A stretch of DNA of 64,000 bases, taken from Bowmanella denitrificans (GTDB taxonomy: Bacteria > Pseudomonadota > Gammaproteobacteria > Enterobacterales > Alteromonadaceae). The notes under the pieces were generated by a model. The model did no database searches. It was not told the origin of the DNA and saw only the letters and a list, made by a program, of their open reading frames with translations. Positions 25,868-34,527 of the stretch are shown here, piece after piece (positions within the stretch are counted from its first letter, which is position 1; each line of letters begins with the position of its first letter). The stretch spans positions 186,001 through 250,000 of the forward strand of contig NZ_BAAAEI010000010.1 in the NCBI RefSeq assembly GCF_039522935.1, read 5' to 3'. A program made the translations under genes and the position numbers.

Positions 25868-26365
25868 ATGGCAACCAATAGTGCACTAGCGACACATACA
25901 CAGCAACGTGAATTTCTGACCTTCGTACTTGGCGAAGAACATTATGCACTGGATATCATGGCAGTGAAGGAAATCCGTGGCTATGAAGCCGTGACACGCA
26001 TTGCCAATGCCCCGCCTTTTATCAAAGGGGTATTGAATTTGCGTGGCGATATCGTTCCGATAGTGGATTTACGTATGAAGTTCAACGTCGGCGAGGCCAC
26101 TTACACTGAATTTACTATTGTCATCATGCTGCATGTGGATAACCGCATTGTCGGCGTGGTGGTGGATGGTGTGTCTGATGTTATCAATCTGTCTGACGAC
26201 GAAATTCGCCCACCTCCGGAGTTCGGGGTGGCGTTTGACAGTCAGTATCTGGTGGGATTGGCCGCAGTTGATGAGCAGTTGGTGATTCTGGTCAATATAG
26301 AGAAACTCATTTCCAGCGACGAGTTGGGCTTGTTCGAGCAAAAGCAGAACACAGTACAGGAGTGA
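25868..26365 (+). CDS. cheW: Chemotaxis coupling protein CheW
   Basis: A 165-residue CheW-domain protein. Starting REFLTFVLGEEHYALDIM, it has the typical VKEIRGYEAVTRIANAP receptor/kinase interface and the NLRGDIVPIVDLRMKF core. CheW bridges chemoreceptors and the CheA P5 domain at array rings on the inner membrane. It starts three bases after the cheA stop and is followed three bases later by the MCP gene, so these are probably translated in sequence. Length is typical. Confidence 0.97.
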   Translation: MATNSALATHTQQREFLTFVLGEEHYALDIMAVKEIRGYEAVTRIANAPPFIKGVLNLRGDIVPIVDLRMKFNVGEATYTEFTIVIMLHVDNRIVGVVVDGVSDVINLSDDEIRPPPEFGVAFDSQYLVGLAAVDEQLVILVNIEKLISSDELGLFEQKQNTVQE

Positions 26366-26368
26366 AAC

Positions 26369-29068
26369 ATGAAAGCGCTCAAATGGATAAATGACCTGAG
26401 TATATCAATGAAGATGTTAGGTGTTGGTTTGTTAGTCGTGGTTGGTGTTTCATTGCCTACTTACATGCTGCTTGAAACATCTTATGCTGCCCAGGAGGCA
26501 GCCGAAGCTGAGTTAGCTGGCACCCATCCTGCTGACTCAGCGCTGGATCTGATGCGAAATATCGCTATGCATAGGAATTTGTCGACCCGGATAATCCAGG
26601 GGGAAGGCCAATTGCACGCAGAGATGTTGTCCAGACGGACGCAGGTTAGCAACAACCTGGATAAGCTGGCAAATCAGATGCAGGGCGTATCCACAACGTC
26701 TATCGACCCGTTGAAGCAAAGCTGGCAGCAAACACTGGCGTTGGTGGACCGTAATGAAGCGGTAAAAACGGTATTTGACGCACATTCACAGAATATCGCT
26801 GAAACCCGTAAATTACTCTACGCCGTCATGCGGGAGTCTGGCATGGCTTATGATCCGGAGCCTGTCAGTTACCACCTGATTATTGCTAACTATGAGGTGC
26901 TGCCGCGGCTGGTGGAAGTACTGGCACAGATTCGTGGTGTGGGCAGTAAGGCTTTGTCGGCAGGGACGGCAGTTGAAGCAGACAAAATAGCCATGGTATC
27001 GGCGATGGACCAGCTACAGACGCCACTGGAAAACTACATCGATAACCTCAGTGAGGCAGGTAAATACGACCGTTCACTGGATGGATACCTATCCAGTGCC
27101 AGACAATTACAGGAACGCATTGGTGCACTGTTGCAATTATCACGTCGTGAAGTTGTGGAAAAAACTTCCCTGGATTATTCAAGTGAACGTTTCACTGCAG
27201 ATTTTAATCAGGTGCTGGCAGGTTTTTATGAGCAAGGTGACAAATTATCCAGTGAACTCAATCAACTCATTGCTAAACGAATAGACAGATTAGCCAATGA
27301 AAGGCTGGGCTCTATTACGGGGTTATTGGTATTTTTCTTATTGGCCGCAATAGCGGCATTCTATCTGGTCAGGGAGTTGATAAAAGCCATTAACAGAGCG
27401 ATTTCTGCTGCGTCGGCGATTGCCAATGGCCAGTTTGACACTGAGCTTGACAATGCGCGGCGCGATGAAATCGGCAAACTGAATCACGCACTGGTTGAAA
27501 TGACCGAAAAGCTGCGCGAAGCCGCCAGACTGGCTACCGAATCCATGCGTGTGAAGCAGGCATTGGACGGTGCTACCACCAATGTGATGATTGCCGATAC
27601 AGAGCGAAAAATCATCTATATGAATAAATCAGTGGAGGCGATGTTAAGAGGCGTGGAACCTGAGCTGAAAAAAGCACTGCCGGGCTTTGCTGTTGATAAA
27701 ATCATCAATGGCAGCATGGACGGTTTTCATAAAAACCCGGCTCATCAGGCGTCTTTGCTTGAGAACCTGAAATCCACTTATCAGACAGAAATTAAGGTAG
27801 GTAATTTACATTTCCGCCTCACGGCTAATCCCATTGTGGCCCCCGACGGTAAAAGATTAGGGTCCGTAGTGGAGTGGCTGGATCGCACCCAGGAAGTGCT
27901 TGCCGAGCAGGAAGTGACCAGGATTGTATCAGCTGCATCGCGCGGAGAATTCAGTGACCGAATTGAAGTTCAGGATAAGTCAGGCTTTATGCTGACGATT
28001 GCTGAAGGCATTAACAGTTTACTGACCATCACCGACACCGGGCTTAAGGACATTGCCAAGGTGCTTATGGCGATTGCCGACGGTGATTTGACCCAGCGTA
28101 TCGATAGTGAATATCAGGGCACCTTTGATGCGCTAAAAAATTACTGTAATGACACCTCTGACAAGCTCACCGATATGATAGGTCAGATACGTGAAGCCGC
28201 AGATACCATCAGCAGTGCCTCCAGTGAGATAGCGAAGGGCAATTCTGACCTGTCATCACGCACCGAGCAGCAAGCTGCCAGCCTCGAAGAAACGGCGTCA
28301 AGCATGGAAGAGTTAACCAGTACGGTGCGATTAAATGCCGATAATGCTAAACAGGCCAACGGTCTTGCCTCTCAGGCTGCCACAGTGGCAACTGATGGTG
28401 GCAGCCTGATTCAGCAAGTAGTCAATACCATGGCCTCCATCAACGAGTCGGCGCAGAAGATCTCCGATATTATCGGTGTGATCGACGGCATCGCATTTCA
28501 GACTAATATATTGGCATTGAATGCCGCGGTAGAGGCCGCAAGGGCTGGCGAACAAGGGCGGGGGTTTGCCGTGGTTGCATCTGAGGTGAGAACCTTAGCG
28601 CAGCGTTCAGCCAATGCCGCGAAGGATATTAAAACGTTAATTTCCGACTCTGTTGCCAAAATTGAAAATGGTAATCAGCTGGTGAATCAATCTGGTGAAA
28701 CCATGAAAGAAATTGTCACCTCCATTAAACGGGTTAACGACATTATGTCGGAAATTGCCGCGGCGTCTGCGGAGCAATCCTCAGGTATTGATGAAATTGG
28801 CAAAGCGGTGACGCAGATGGATGAAATGACCCAGCAAAACGCCGCCCTGGTCGAGGAGGCTGCCGCCGCGTCAGAAAGCCTGCAGGGCCAGGCTCAGCAG
28901 TTAGCCAGACAAGTGGCGACCTTTAAACTGGACCAACAGCATCAGGTTGCATCCTTGCCGCCGGCAAAGCCAAAAGTGCAGGCCGTGCGTTTGACTAAGG
29001 AAAATCGCAAAAGCAAACCCACTATGGCAAAAGTGGCCGTTGAAGAAGATGAATGGGAAAGTTTCTAG
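26369..29068 (+). CDS. Methyl-accepting chemotaxis protein with PAS domain and CheR-tethering C-terminus
   Basis: 899 residues. TM1 (~14-36), a helical periplasmic sensor (~37-310), TM2 (~312-335), HAMP, a cytoplasmic PAS-like domain (~395-510, VMIADTERKIIYMNKSVEAM), a second and perhaps third HAMP-like unit (~515-630), and the MCP signalling domain with tip IAFQTNILALNAAVEAARAG (~705). A flexible tail ends in EWESF, which fits the xWxxF pentapeptide that tethers CheR and CheB. The following gene is cheR. In P. aeruginosa Che2 the MCP at this place is Aer2/McpB, which ends GWEEF. Unlike Aer2, this one has a clear periplasmic sensor. The ligand is unknown. Confidence 0.93.
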   Translation: MKALKWINDLSISMKMLGVGLLVVVGVSLPTYMLLETSYAAQEAAEAELAGTHPADSALDLMRNIAMHRNLSTRIIQGEGQLHAEMLSRRTQVSNNLDKLANQMQGVSTTSIDPLKQSWQQTLALVDRNEAVKTVFDAHSQNIAETRKLLYAVMRESGMAYDPEPVSYHLIIANYEVLPRLVEVLAQIRGVGSKALSAGTAVEADKIAMVSAMDQLQTPLENYIDNLSEAGKYDRSLDGYLSSARQLQERIGALLQLSRREVVEKTSLDYSSERFTADFNQVLAGFYEQGDKLSSELNQLIAKRIDRLANERLGSITGLLVFFLLAAIAAFYLVRELIKAINRAISAASAIANGQFDTELDNARRDEIGKLNHALVEMTEKLREAARLATESMRVKQALDGATTNVMIADTERKIIYMNKSVEAMLRGVEPELKKALPGFAVDKIINGSMDGFHKNPAHQASLLENLKSTYQTEIKVGNLHFRLTANPIVAPDGKRLGSVVEWLDRTQEVLAEQEVTRIVSAASRGEFSDRIEVQDKSGFMLTIAEGINSLLTITDTGLKDIAKVLMAIADGDLTQRIDSEYQGTFDALKNYCNDTSDKLTDMIGQIREAADTISSASSEIAKGNSDLSSRTEQQAASLEETASSMEELTSTVRLNADNAKQANGLASQAATVATDGGSLIQQVVNTMASINESAQKISDIIGVIDGIAFQTNILALNAAVEAARAGEQGRGFAVVASEVRTLAQRSANAAKDIKTLISDSVAKIENGNQLVNQSGETMKEIVTSIKRVNDIMSEIAAASAEQSSGIDEIGKAVTQMDEMTQQNAALVEEAAAASESLQGQAQQLARQVATFKLDQQHQVASLPPAKPKVQAVRLTKENRKSKPTMAKVAVEEDEWESF

Positions 29069-29083
29069 CGGAGATGTCAGGTG

Positions 29084-29905
29084 ATGCAAGGAGAAAAGGA
29101 ATTCGCCTACACCAGAGCGGATTTTGACAGAGTACGCAAACTACTTTATCAGTTAACCCGTATTCATCTGGCTGATAGTAAAGACTCTATGGTGTACAGT
29201 CGGTTAGTCAGACGGTTGCGGGCCTTGAAACTGTCAGGGTTTAGCCAATATCTGCAATATGTGCAGGAGCACGAAGATGAAGTGCAATGCTTTATTAATT
29301 CCCTGACAACCAACCTGACGTCGTTCTTTCGGGAGCCACATCACTTTGACATTCTTGCTGATTACCTGCGTGAGCATAAAGTTCAGCGTATCTGGTGTGC
29401 CGCCAGCAGCACGGGGGAAGAGCCGTATTCTATTGCTATTACGGTGGCTGAAACCCTTGGCAGCTTTAAAAACGGCATCGAAATTATTGCGTCAGATATC
29501 GATAGCGGTGCTCTGCAAACGGCGCAAAACGGTATCTATGATGAAGAGCGAATCAAATCTTTCAGTGCGGACAGACGTAAAAATTTCTTTCTGCGAGGCA
29601 AAGGGGCGCAGGCGGGCAGAGTCAAAGTGGTGGCTGAGCTGTCTCGTATGGTGTCTTTTCGCAAGATTAATCTGACTGACAGGCACTGGGGGATTGAAGG
29701 ACCTCTGGACATCATTTTTTGCCGCAATGTCATGATTTATTTCAACAAAGAAACACAACTGGAAATCCTGGAGAAAATGGTGGGGTTACTTAAACCTCAG
29801 GGATTATATATTGCAGGGCATTCCGAAAACTTCAGTCATGCCACACATTTGGTTCGGCATCTGGGGCGAACCACCTACCATCCTGCGCTGGTACAACCGG
29901 CATGA
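29084..29905 (+). CDS. cheR: CheR, chemoreceptor glutamate methyltransferase
   Basis: 273 residues from ATG 29084; a GTG at 29081 would add one residue. The N-terminal helical domain is followed by the SAM-dependent methyltransferase domain: LTTNLTSFFREPHHFDILAD, IWCAASSTGEEPYSIAIT (SAM-binding motif), IIASDIDSGALQTAQNGIY, IDIIFCRNVMIYFNKET-like LDIIFCRNVMIYFNKETQ, and IAGHSENF. It methylates glutamates on chemoreceptors. The pentapeptide on the preceding MCP suggests that this CheR binds it through its beta-subdomain. The stop overlaps the cheD start by four bases. Confidence 0.96.
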   Translation: MQGEKEFAYTRADFDRVRKLLYQLTRIHLADSKDSMVYSRLVRRLRALKLSGFSQYLQYVQEHEDEVQCFINSLTTNLTSFFREPHHFDILADYLREHKVQRIWCAASSTGEEPYSIAITVAETLGSFKNGIEIIASDIDSGALQTAQNGIYDEERIKSFSADRRKNFFLRGKGAQAGRVKVVAELSRMVSFRKINLTDRHWGIEGPLDIIFCRNVMIYFNKETQLEILEKMVGLLKPQGLYIAGHSENFSHATHLVRHLGRTTYHPALVQPA

Positions 29906-30516
29906 ACGCCTTTGAACTGAATGATCAGCACCTGGCACCCACTCGGTATTATGACCGACACTTTGATTGTGACGCGGTGAAAATATTGCCCGGTGAGTAT
30001 TTCGTTACGGTCGAAGGCACCATGATCGTGACTGTATTGGGCTCTTGTGTTTCAGTGTGTCTGCGTGACCCGGTGCGTAAAATAGGTGGCATGAATCATT
30101 TCTTGTTACCCAACGATGGTAGCAGTGACAGTTCCACCTGGTCTGAATCTGCACGATATGGCGCGTTTGCCATGGAAATATTGATTAACCACCTGATAAA
30201 GCTTGGTGCCAGCCGCAATGGCCTGGAAGCCAAGGTGTTTGGCGGTGGTAATGTGCTAAGAGGCTTAACGCAAAACACCGTTGGAGAACGAAACTGTGAA
30301 TTTGTGCTGGAATATCTCAGAGTAGAACAAATCCCTGTTTTGGCTAGTGATTTGCTGGACCAGTATCCCCGTAAAGTGTACTTCTTTCCCCATACCGGCA
30401 AGGTGATGGTGCGTAAGATCAAGTCTCTGCATAACAGCACTATTATGGACAGGGAAAGCGAGTACAGAATGCGTATTCGTCATGCACGTAAAAGTGGCGA
30501 TGTGGACCTGTTTTAG
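29902..30516 (+). CDS. cheD: CheD, chemoreceptor glutamine deamidase
   Basis: A 204-residue CheD family protein. The catalytic Cys49 is in TVLGSCVSVCLRDP and His66 in GGMNHFLLP, and the region AKVFGGGNVLRG is typical. CheD deamidates Gln residues on chemoreceptors to Glu so that they can be methylated. The ATGA overlap with cheR and the 10-base gap to cheB place it in the Che2-like order cheR-cheD-cheB. It is somewhat longer than minimal CheD (about 160) by an N-terminal extension that contains NDQHLAPTRYYDRHF. Confidence 0.95.
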   Translation: MNAFELNDQHLAPTRYYDRHFDCDAVKILPGEYFVTVEGTMIVTVLGSCVSVCLRDPVRKIGGMNHFLLPNDGSSDSSTWSESARYGAFAMEILINHLIKLGASRNGLEAKVFGGGNVLRGLTQNTVGERNCEFVLEYLRVEQIPVLASDLLDQYPRKVYFFPHTGKVMVRKIKSLHNSTIMDRESEYRMRIRHARKSGDVDLF

Positions 30517-30525
30517 GATAAACCT

Positions 30526-31572
30526 ATGGCGACAAAAGTTCTGGTTGTGGATGACTCGGCTTTGATCAGGCAATTGTTAGCGCAGATAATTGCTCAGGCA
30601 CCCGATATGACGCTGGTGGGAACAGCCCCAGATGCTTATGTGGCCAGGGATCTTGTCAATAAGTACGCACCAGATGTCATCACGCTGGATATTGAAATGC
30701 CTAAAGTGGATGGACTGACATTTCTTGACCGCCTGATGAAAGCCAGGCCGACTCCCGTACTGATGATATCCACACTGACTGAAAATGGGGCGGAAGCGAC
30801 CTTGAGATCGTTAGAGCTGGGGGCGGTGGATTACATTGCCAAACCTAAGTTAGATGTGGCGCAGGGTATCGCTGAATATAGCCAGATAATCCTGGATAAG
30901 ATCCGTATGGCGGCCACCGCCAGAGTGCAAAAACGTCACGCCACTCAAGCCAAAGCGGTAACAGGTTTTGTTAATTGTGGCACGGAAAAAATCATTGCTA
31001 TAGGGGCATCTACCGGAGGGACAGAGGCCATAAAAGATGTATTGATGACACTTCCTGCCAACAGTCCAGCTATTGTCATTACGCAACATATGCCGCCCGG
31101 CTTTACCGCAACCTATGCCAAACGTCTTAATGGCCTATGCGCTGTGTCGGTGGCTGAGGCCAGAGACGGTGAAAGAGTGTTGCCCGGTCATGCATACCTT
31201 GCACCGGGCAATCTACATATGCGTATTGAAAAATATGGCGCTGACTACCGGATTAAACTACTGGATACCGAGAGAGTCACGGGCCATAAACCCTCAGTGG
31301 ATGTGATGTTTGAGTCGCTGGCAGTCTGCGCGGGCAAAAACACGCTGGCTGTGCTTTTAACTGGTATGGGCAAGGATGGTGCTCAGGGCATGCTGGCGAT
31401 CAAAACCGCCGGCGGTTTGACATTGGCACAGGATGAACAAAGCTGCGTCGTCTTTGGTATGCCCAAGGAAGCGATTCGCCTTGGCGCAGCAGATAAGGTG
31501 CTACCCTTGGCAGATATTGGCAAAGTTGCGCTCGACGCTATTACCAGGCTGGGTGGGGGCACCCGCTTGTAG
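30526..31572 (+). CDS. cheB: CheB, protein-glutamate methylesterase response regulator
   Basis: 348 residues. A receiver domain with Asp55 in VITLDIEMPKVDGL is followed by a linker (~125-155) and the methylesterase domain. The triad is Ser162 in AIGASTGGTEAI, His188 in VITQHMPPGF and Asp284 in GMGKDGAQGM. It removes methyl groups from receptors and is activated by CheA phosphorylation. This is the last gene of the run; 150 bases without a clear terminator separate it from the next gene. Confidence 0.97.
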   Translation: MATKVLVVDDSALIRQLLAQIIAQAPDMTLVGTAPDAYVARDLVNKYAPDVITLDIEMPKVDGLTFLDRLMKARPTPVLMISTLTENGAEATLRSLELGAVDYIAKPKLDVAQGIAEYSQIILDKIRMAATARVQKRHATQAKAVTGFVNCGTEKIIAIGASTGGTEAIKDVLMTLPANSPAIVITQHMPPGFTATYAKRLNGLCAVSVAEARDGERVLPGHAYLAPGNLHMRIEKYGADYRIKLLDTERVTGHKPSVDVMFESLAVCAGKNTLAVLLTGMGKDGAQGMLAIKTAGGLTLAQDEQSCVVFGMPKEAIRLGAADKVLPLADIGKVALDAITRLGGGTRL

Positions 31573-31722
31573 TTTGTGAATATTCAGACCAGTGACTGCT
31601 GGCGAATAATTGTTCATTTTTTTGATGACAAACCACATCAGACTTTGCATTATCTCATCATCAGGCAAGGCTTTGCATGAGAGGCCGGTCTGATGGAAAT
31701 TCAATAAAACAAGGGAAGTATT

Positions 31723-32187
31723 ATGAAAAAAATAGTAACAAGCATCTGCATTGGTCTTTTGACGGCGTGTACCTCTACGTCCGACACATCGTCAACGAAT
31801 AACGCCAATAGTGAGACAGTTTTTCAAGACTTTGTACTTAATCAGGAATTGTCATCTGTTGACCGAGTCGCCCCATTTATATTGTCCGATTACATGGTGT
31901 TGGATAAACAATTCGTTGCCTTGGAAACCAGAAATAGAAAGTATTTTCTGGCCTCAGTCTCACAACAAAATTGTGCTGACTTGAATTTTGCAGAGCGTAT
32001 TGGCGTGTTGCAACATGAGAAAGACGTTTTGAATGTCAGCGACCAGATTGTACGGGTGGGGTTTGAGGACCAGGGGTGTATAGTGAATAACTTATATAAA
32101 CTAAATAAAGTACAGTACGAAGAGTTATCCAATATCAATATACGTCGTCGCTACAACACTAGCGTGAATGCACCTACGCGTTTTTAA
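31723..32187 (+). CDS. Small lipoprotein, DUF6491-like
   Basis: 154 residues with a lipoprotein signal MKKIVTSICIGLLTAC (Cys16) and AAGGGAAG upstream of the ATG. The remainder has two conserved-looking Cys (NCADLNF and QGCIVNN) and a beta-rich, single-domain look that recalls the DUF6491 lipoproteins of Alteromonadales and Xanthomonadales; this is a by-eye impression. It is more A/T-rich than its neighbours. A terminator follows. Probably periplasmic-side, membrane-anchored; function unknown. Confidence 0.72.
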   Translation: MKKIVTSICIGLLTACTSTSDTSSTNNANSETVFQDFVLNQELSSVDRVAPFILSDYMVLDKQFVALETRNRKYFLASVSQQNCADLNFAERIGVLQHEKDVLNVSDQIVRVGFEDQGCIVNNLYKLNKVQYEELSNINIRRRYNTSVNAPTRF

Positions 32188-32238
32188 TATTTTACCTCTG
32201 TCACTTTGAGCAATCCCAGTGGCATTTTTTGAGCTAAT

Positions 32239-32271
32239 AAAAAACCCCGAGCCTTGGCATCGGGGTTTTTT
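32239..32271. terminator. Bidirectional terminator between the lipoprotein gene and ssrA
   Basis: AAAAAACCCCGA / TCGGGGTTTTTT: a 12-bp stem with a short loop and a U tract in both directions. It ends seven bases from the tmRNA 3' end, so it probably ends the ssrA transcript as well. Confidence 0.92.
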
Positions 32272-32277
32272 ATTATT

Positions 32278-32637
32278 TGGTGGAGCTGGCGGGACTTGAA
32301 CCCGCGTCCAGAAAGCGTCTACCGTTGGTACTACATGCTTAGTCTGTCTTTTATTTAACTACGTTGGACCCCGGCAGACAGGGTTCCTGGTAGCTGTCCT
32401 GATACTATTTCGCGGTTCAACCTCAGGAAGTTTCCCTCGCTAGTCCATGATGATGACCTTCCGAACCTCTACCCATGGACAAGGCCAGAGTGGAAGGGCA
32501 CTAAACCGGTTATTAAGCGGCTAGAGCGTAGTTTTCGTCGTTTGCGACTACTTTAAAGTGGCTTTTTTAAGAGGCCAGCCACAACCTCTGCATGCACCTC
32601 GGGCGTCCAGAATCCTGTCGAATCCAAAATCAGCCCC
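32278..32637 (-). ncRNA. ssrA: tmRNA (ssrA)
   Basis: 360 nt on the minus strand. The 3' end carries the tRNA-Ala-like half GGGTTCAAGTCCCGCCAGC and encoded CCA (32278-32280). The 5' end GGGGCTG (32637-32631) pairs with CAGCTCC in the acceptor stem, including one G-U pair. The tag frame runs from the resume codon GCA at 32545 to TAA at 32513 and encodes ANDENYALAA, which with the Ala from the charged tmRNA gives AANDENYALAA, the same tag as in E. coli. tmRNA rescues stalled ribosomes with SmpB, whose gene lies just upstream on the same strand. The 5' and 3' ends are inferred from folding. Confidence 0.96.
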
Positions 32638-32641
32638 GAAA

Positions 32642-32670
32642 TGTGTATTGCGCGGCCAAACACCGAACAA
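32642..32670 (-). promoter_or_regulatory. Possible sigma-70 promoter of ssrA
   Basis: On the minus strand TTGTTC (32670-32665), 17 bases, TACACA (32647-32642), four bases, then the GGGG of mature tmRNA. The spacer is ideal, but the -10 match is modest and the distance to the 5' end is short. If precursor processing sets the 5' end, the true promoter is further upstream. Confidence 0.4.
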
Positions 32671-32737
32671 TTGTTGTCAGTTTAACACAACTAAACTGGC
32701 TTTGTCTCACACCTTAATGCAAGTGCTTGATTTTCAA

Positions 32738-33217
32738 TCAAGCTTTATGTTTCATCAGGCGTTCTTTCTGACGCGCCCAGTCTCTGTCCTTAATGCTGTC
32801 GCGTTTGTCCTGGCTTTGTTTACCTTTCGCCAGGTAGATCTCTACCTTGACCCAGCATTTCTTCCAATACATCGCTGTCGCAACAATGGAGTAGCCCTTT
32901 TGCTCGCGAGCACCGATTAAGCGGTTGAGCTCACGTTTATTAAGCAACAGCTTGCGGGTGCGGTCCGGATCGCAAATAACATGACTTGACGCTTCCTTAA
33001 GTGGCTGGATTTTACAACCCAACAGAAAGGCTTCGCCGTTTTGAATGATCACATAGCTGTCGGAAAGATTGGCCTTACCGGCGCGAATGCTTTTGACTTC
33101 CCAGCCCTGCAACGACACACCAGCCTCGAATTTATCTTCAAGGAAGTATTCATGCCTGGCTTTCCTGTTCAGCGCTATGGTGCTGCTTTGATTGGATTTG
33201 GTGTTCTTCTTTTTCAT
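32738..33217 (-). CDS. smpB: SmpB, SsrA-binding protein
   Basis: A 159-residue protein of the expected length. It contains TIALNRKARHEYFLEDKFEA, GWEVKSIRAGKANLSDSYV and LLLNKRELNRLIG, the SmpB core, and ends in a basic tail RDWARQKERLMKHKA that inserts in the ribosomal mRNA channel. It delivers tmRNA to stalled ribosomes. It lies 100 bases upstream of ssrA on the same strand, as in E. coli, and is divergent from ratA. Confidence 0.97.
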   Translation of the reverse strand: MKKKNTKSNQSSTIALNRKARHEYFLEDKFEAGVSLQGWEVKSIRAGKANLSDSYVIIQNGEAFLLGCKIQPLKEASSHVICDPDRTRKLLLNKRELNRLIGAREQKGYSIVATAMYWKKCWVKVEIYLAKGKQSQDKRDSIKDRDWARQKERLMKHKA

Positions 33218-33319
33218 GGCGGCGTATTATACTGCAACGAATTTTTTTGTCTGCGACGGTGAACAAATTATTTTACGCCAAGATGTCGCCACCCCAGGAG
33301 GGGCTTTAGAGGAGAATAG

Positions 33320-33754
33320 ATGCCAAACGTGAATCGCAGTGCGCTAGTCAGTTACAGTGCCGAATCCATGTTTGACCTGGTCAACGATGTAAATGCCTAC
33401 CCCAGCTTTCTGCCTGGCTGTGCTGATACCCGGGTACTGGAAGCCGACCAAGATTGTATGAAAGCGTCCTTGCTAGTGAGCAAAGGCGGATTAAAACAAT
33501 GGTTTACCACTCAAAATCAATTAAAACGCGGTGAATATATTCAGATGCAACTAGTGGATGGGCCTTTTACCCATTTACGCGGTGGCTGGCGTTTTACCCC
33601 CCTGTCTGAGCAAGCCTGTAAAATAGAATTAAATCTGGAATTTGAATTCACCAGCCGGTTGGCCGAGATGGCATTCGGTAAGGCGTTTTCCAGCATAGCC
33701 AGTAATATGGTGGCGGCTTTTACCCAACGAGCCAGAGAGGTTTACGGTGACTGA
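33320..33754 (+). CDS. ratA: RatA / COQ10-like START domain protein
   Basis: A 144-residue START-like (polyketide cyclase) protein beginning MPNVNRSALVSYSAESMFDL with AGAGGAG upstream. The stretch NDVNAYPSFLPGCADTRVL is the hallmark of the RatA/Coq10 family. In E. coli RatA was reported as a ribosome-association toxin, while the family elsewhere binds ubiquinone. Either role is possible. It overlaps ratB by eight bases and occupies the same place between smpB and bamE as in E. coli. Confidence 0.93.
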   Translation: MPNVNRSALVSYSAESMFDLVNDVNAYPSFLPGCADTRVLEADQDCMKASLLVSKGGLKQWFTTQNQLKRGEYIQMQLVDGPFTHLRGGWRFTPLSEQACKIELNLEFEFTSRLAEMAFGKAFSSIASNMVAAFTQRAREVYGD

Positions 33755-34100
33755 AAAGCAAATACGGTTGGAAGTGGTGTATGCCTTACCGAATAAGCAG
33801 GCTTTATTAGAAGTCGTGGTTGAAAGGGGCACTACGGTGCAAGAGGCCATTCAGGCGTCTGGATTGTTAAAGCGTTTCCCGGACCTGGATATCAGTCAAA
33901 GCAAGGTAGGGATCTGGTATCGTACCTGTAAATTAACCGATGTACCCAAAGACGGCGATCGTATCGCTATATACCGCCCTTTGATTGCCGATCCCAAGGA
34001 TGCCCGGCGCAGAAGAGCTGAAAAAGCTAAAGATGAGGGCAGGGCAGATAAAGTCACAGGTGGGCGAGTTAACCCCCTGCGTTCAGGTCAGGATGAGTAA
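33747..34100 (+). CDS. ratB: RatB / RnfH family protein
   Basis: A 117-residue protein from a GTG inside the end of ratA. It has a ubiquitin-like beta-grasp fold: LEVVYALPNKQALLEVVVERG, VGIWYRTCKLTDVPKDGDR and the end YRPLIADPKDARRRRA, which is diagnostic for the RnfH/RatB family. The last ~25 residues are charged and likely disordered. Function unknown; it is named after its E. coli neighbour of ratA. Confidence 0.92.
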   Translation: MTEKQIRLEVVYALPNKQALLEVVVERGTTVQEAIQASGLLKRFPDLDISQSKVGIWYRTCKLTDVPKDGDRIAIYRPLIADPKDARRRRAEKAKDEGRADKVTGGRVNPLRSGQDE

Positions 34101-34140
34101 CAGTGGTGAGCTAGTGGCACAATGCTTTGGTGTGCAGGCA

Positions 34141-34163
34141 TTCCCCGCTAAGAATACGGGGAA
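34141..34163. other. Hairpin between convergent ratB and bamE
   Basis: TTCCCCG (34141-34147) pairs with CGGGGAA (34157-34163). Neither strand has a U tract after it, so it is a hairpin of uncertain role rather than a certain terminator. Confidence 0.4.
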
Positions 34164-34176
34164 GCCCTGACGAGTA

Positions 34177-34527
34177 TTATTGATCTAACGGGGTATTAAA
34201 GGTCTCAGGTAGGGTGAAATCACCACTTACCTGGCTTATCTTGCCCTGGTCGAAGTCGATGATCAGTTCCTTACGAATATGTTCGTCACTCATACCACGC
34301 TTCATCGTGTAAACGTAATACCATCTGTCCTGATTAAAGGGGTCATTAACCACAGGTTGGCCCAGAATGTAGATGACCTGTTCTTTGGTCATCTGAATAC
34401 GCAGTTTATCTACATCTTTCTGATCCAGATAATTGCCCTGGGGAATATCAATACGGTAAATCCAACTGCTGCAAGCTTGCAGGCTGGCCATTACCATGAG
34501 TCCTAATGCGAGTTTTCTATACTTCAT
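34177..34527 (-). CDS. bamE: BamE (SmpA), outer membrane assembly lipoprotein
   Basis: 116 residues from the ATG at 34527. A longer in-frame ORF begins at 34662 but would hide the lipoprotein signal MKYRKLALGLMVMASLQAC, whose Cys19 is the lipid site. The mature domain has the BamE fold: YRIDIPQGNYLDQKDVDKL, MTKEQVIYILGQPVVNDPF and DRWYYVYTMKRG. BamE is an accessory lipoprotein of the BAM complex that inserts beta-barrel proteins in the outer membrane. In E. coli it is next to recN; here three other genes lie between. Confidence 0.96.
   Translation of the reverse strand: MKYRKLALGLMVMASLQACSSWIYRIDIPQGNYLDQKDVDKLRIQMTKEQVIYILGQPVVNDPFNQDRWYYVYTMKRGMSDEHIRKELIIDFDQGKISQVSGDFTLPETFNTPLDQ

Noticed and set aside
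32239..32670. A tRNA gene near position 32280
   Set aside because: The tRNA-like end belongs to tmRNA; the tag frame and full 360-nt structure explain it.
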